This document shows positions 61,399 through 64,000 of a stretch of DNA of 64,000 nucleotides, one piece after another. This DNA comes from Chitinophaga deserti (GTDB taxonomy: Bacteria > Bacteroidota > Bacteroidia > Chitinophagales > Chitinophagaceae): contig NZ_QFFK01000008.1 of assembly GCF_003149455.1 (NCBI RefSeq), positions 1-64,000 on the forward strand, read 5' to 3'. The translations under genes and the position numbers were made by a program. Numbering within the stretch: position 1 is the stretch's first letter; every line of letters begins with the position of its first letter. The notes beneath the pieces were generated by a model. The model was not told the DNA's origin, searched no databases, and saw nothing but the letters and a program-made list of their open reading frames with translations.

Positions 61399-64000
61399 AT
61401 GAAAAAAATGAAAGTTTTATCAACCAGCATGTTCGCAGTACTCTTCTGCCTGCTCTGCAGCATCACGGCTGTGGCTCAGGTGCCAACCGGCAGGGTTAAG
61501 GGCGTGGTGCGGGACGAAACAGGGAAAGGAATGCCCTTCGTGAACGTGGTCGCCAAAAACAGTGTTACCAACCTCTCTTCCGGTACACAGACAGACTCCG
61601 CAGGCGTCTTCAATTTTCCCCGCCTCCCCGTGGAAGGCAGCTACTCCTTTGTGGTAAGCATGATGGGATACGAACCGCAAACACTCCCCGGCTATACCCT
61701 GAAAGCAAACGAATCCACCTCCATTATCGTTAAACTGAAACCCTCTTCTTCCGCCCTCAACGAAGTAATTGTGGTGGGCTATGGTACCCGCCGTAAAAGC
61801 GATATCACCGGCTCGGTGGCAGTGGTATCGGAAAAAGACCTCACGCAGGGTGTTAACAATAACGCCATGCAGGCACTCAACGGTAAAGCCGCAGGGGTTT
61901 ATGTAAGCCAGTCCAGCTCCGCTCCGGGCGGTGGTGTAAGCATCCGCGTAAGAGGCGCCGGTTCCATCAACAGCAGCAATGCCGTACTGGTGGTGGTAGA
62001 CGGTATGCCTGGGGTAGATCCCTCTTCAGTAAGCCAGGATGATATCGCTTCCATTCAGGTGCTGAAAGATGCGAGCGCCGCAGCCATTTATGGCTCCCGC
62101 GCCGCTAACGGGGTAGTGCTTATTACAACCAAAAAAGGGGCATCCGGACAAATGAATATCTCCTACAACGGATATGTGGGCGTACAGCAACTGGCAAAGA
62201 AGATCAGGCTGCTCACCGCTCCTGAGTATATGCAGGTCCTCAACGAAATGTCTGCCGCGCAGGGGCAGCCCGAGCCTTTCTCCAAACGCTACCGTGATTC
62301 CATCGGGCAGGGTACCGACTGGCAGGATGAGATCTACCAGACGGCCATCGCGCAGAACCACCAGCTGTCTTTCAATGGCGGTGCAAAGAATAACAAATAC
62401 TATGTAGGCCTCAGTTATATGAATCAGGATGGTATCCTGAAAAACACGAACTACGAACGGTATAACGCCCGTGTTAATTACGACCTGGCGCCTTCCGAAA
62501 AGTTCGATGTATCGCTGGCGCTGAATATTTCGCGTACGGTGCGCAACCAGCCTTACAGCCAGAATGGGTTCAATGAAAACGCCGGCGCCATTAATACCGC
62601 CCTCAATTTCGATCCTACCATTTCTGCTTCGCTGGATGCCAATGGCCGCTACCGGCAGAATCCCCTGATATCTTTAGAGAACCCATTGGCCATTATTTAC
62701 GGGATCACACAAAAGAATGTGGTGAGTAACACCTATGGCATGTTAAGTGCTAATTACCGCCCGGTAGCAGGACTTACTTTAACTGCCAGGGTGGGAGCAG
62801 ATCTTACATCCGGCCGCTTCGATTCTTACAACAGCCGCAAAACGCAGCTTGGGCAGTCGGCCGGTGGTATTGGTTCCATTACGCACAGCGATGATACGCA
62901 CTGGCTGATGGAGTACCTCGCTAAGTACGACCGCCGTTTCGGTGGCCATAACTTCTCCCTGCTGGCAGGCACTACGGCAGAGCGGTATGATGCATCCGGC
63001 ACTAATGCGGCCTCCCGCATGTTCCTGTCAGATATTACATATACCAATTTACTGGGCAGCGGCGATGGGGTGAGTGGAGACAATGTGAGCAGCGAGCGCT
63101 CTTCCAACAAACTGCATTCTTACCTCGCCCGCCTGAACTACGAGTACCGGGATAAATACCTGCTTACCGCTTCCTTCCGCTCTGATGGTACTTCCCGCTT
63201 TTCCGACCAGCATAAATATGCGTTGTTCCCTTCCCTCGCTGTGGGCTGGAACATTCATAAAGAACCTTTCATGCAATCGCTGCAGGGCGTTTCCAACCTG
63301 AAACTCCGCTTCGGGTACGGGCAGATAGGGAACCAGGCCATCGGTAACTTTGCTACACTGCAAACTTACAGAGCTGCCGGCCGTGCCGTATTCGGTGATA
63401 ACCTCTATCAGGGGGTGGAGCCCGCCCGCCTGCCCAACACATCCCTGCGCTGGGAAACCACGGAAGAATATAACGCCGGTATTGATTTCGGATTCCTGAA
63501 CGGCAGGATCAGCGGTTCACTGGAATTTTATGTGAAGAACGCCATGGACCAGCTTTTCAGTAAACCTGTTCCCGCTTTCACCGGCTTCCCCTCGCAGGTG
63601 GTGAACTTCGGTAATGTGCGCAATAAAGGGATCGATTTCCTCCTGAATACTCGCAACGTGGAGGGGAAGAACTTCAACTGGGAAAGCAGCATTTCCCTGT
63701 CGTTGTTACATAACGAAGTAACTAAGCTGCCTGATTTCATACCGCAGCTGCTGACAGGGGCTTTCGCCTTCGTTCCTAACTTTGCGCTCGTACAAACAGG
63801 GTATCCCATCTATTCCTATTACGGGTATGAAGCAGATGGCATCTTCCAGACGGATCAGGAAGCAGCCGCATCCGGACAGCCGGGCGCCAAAGCAGGCTCC
63901 CCCAGGTTCCGGGATCAGGATGGCAGTAAAACCATTACTCCGAAAGACAGGGTAGTGCTGGGTAGCCCGCTGCCTGCATTCACCTGGGGCTTCAACAATA
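61399..64000 (+). CDS. SusC/RagA family TonB-dependent receptor (3' partial)
   Basis: The frame is open to the window end (about 867 codons visible). Signal peptide ending at AVAQ, carboxypeptidase-regulatory-like domain (about 28-112; GVVRDETGKGMPFVNVVAK), the SusC hallmark LNEVIVVGYGTRR (about 118-131), plug with LNGKAAGVYVSQ, VRVRG-type IRVRGAGSINSS and YGSRAANGVVLITTKKG, then barrel strands. Unlike the receptor at 10285 it has no STN domain although a sigma/FecR pair lies directly upstream. A SusD gene would be expected next, outside the window. Start ATG 61399; a second in-frame ATG is at 61408. Confidence 0.93.
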   Translation, partial: MKKMKVLSTSMFAVLFCLLCSITAVAQVPTGRVKGVVRDETGKGMPFVNVVAKNSVTNLSSGTQTDSAGVFNFPRLPVEGSYSFVVSMMGYEPQTLPGYTLKANESTSIIVKLKPSSSALNEVIVVGYGTRRKSDITGSVAVVSEKDLTQGVNNNAMQALNGKAAGVYVSQSSSAPGGGVSIRVRGAGSINSSNAVLVVVDGMPGVDPSSVSQDDIASIQVLKDASAAAIYGSRAANGVVLITTKKGASGQMNISYNGYVGVQQLAKKIRLLTAPEYMQVLNEMSAAQGQPEPFSKRYRDSIGQGTDWQDEIYQTAIAQNHQLSFNGGAKNNKYYVGLSYMNQDGILKNTNYERYNARVNYDLAPSEKFDVSLALNISRTVRNQPYSQNGFNENAGAINTALNFDPTISASLDANGRYRQNPLISLENPLAIIYGITQKNVVSNTYGMLSANYRPVAGLTLTARVGADLTSGRFDSYNSRKTQLGQSAGGIGSITHSDDTHWLMEYLAKYDRRFGGHNFSLLAGTTAERYDASGTNAASRMFLSDITYTNLLGSGDGVSGDNVSSERSSNKLHSYLARLNYEYRDKYLLTASFRSDGTSRFSDQHKYALFPSLAVGWNIHKEPFMQSLQGVSNLKLRFGYGQIGNQAIGNFATLQTYRAAGRAVFGDNLYQGVEPARLPNTSLRWETTEEYNAGIDFGFLNGRISGSLEFYVKNAMDQLFSKPVPAFTGFPSQVVNFGNVRNKGIDFLLNTRNVEGKNFNWESSISLSLLHNEVTKLPDFIPQLLTGAFAFVPNFALVQTGYPIYSYYGYEADGIFQTDQEAAASGQPGAKAGSPRFRDQDGSKTITPKDRVVLGSPLPAFTWGFNN

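Overview
The window reads as chromosomal DNA of a Bacteroidota bacterium, most likely Chitinophagaceae and close to Chitinophaga. Evidence: a type IX secretion (T9SS) substrate with a gliding-motility C-terminal domain followed by PorP/SprF and OmpA genes; FecI/FecR pairs next to TonB-dependent receptors; SusC, fasciclin and IPT/TIG lipoproteins; TAnnTTTG-like promoters; few Shine-Dalgarno sites. I saw no rRNA, tRNA, CRISPR array, phage gene or transposase.

Layout. 1-6797: T9SS adhesin (5' end missing) with twelve full 77/78-residue Ig-like repeats, then PorP/SprF and a TPR/propeller/OmpA protein. 6919-8322: GNAT and YdeI-like genes. 8390-25656: one long + strand locus: ECF sigma, FecR, a signalling-type TonB receptor, two unusual lipoproteins (the first DUF4397-like), three fasciclin (FAS1) lipoproteins, an Oar-like receptor and an IPT/NHL lipoprotein, closed by a terminator. 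25724-29678: LysR regulator, MFS transporter and a double trypsin-like/PDZ protease. 29741-40737 (- strand): response regulator, membrane HEAT protein, two processive family 2 glycosyltransferases, TPR/YaiO outer-membrane protein, DUF4838 protein and phosphoesterase; it has the parts list of a synthase-dependent exopolysaccharide exporter. 41195-43807: dehydrogenase-propeller/HEAT/cytochrome c protein. 44165-48995: putative phosphonate or phosphoester utilisation cluster (HpnZ-like dehydrogenase, phosphonatase-like HAD, alkaline-phosphatase-family enzyme, XRE-cupin regulator, OPA-type transporter) whose three promoter regions share a TTTC-N7-GAAA palindrome. 49024-52145: GH29 and GH16 glycosidases. 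52150-52872: SDR. 52927-59107 (- strand): a CHAT protease followed four bases later by a giant protein with two nSTAND NTPase modules, a membrane segment, a coiled coil and a beta-propeller. 59659-64000: ECF sigma, FecR and a SusC receptor cut by the window end.

The best candidates for an undescribed system are the CHAT/double-nSTAND pair (possible abortive-infection or cell-death module), the exopolysaccharide operon, and the fasciclin/dual-TonB-receptor locus. Two intergenic regions also hold in-phase 11-bp repeat arrays that no gene explains. All functional statements come from reading motifs by eye; no database search was run.
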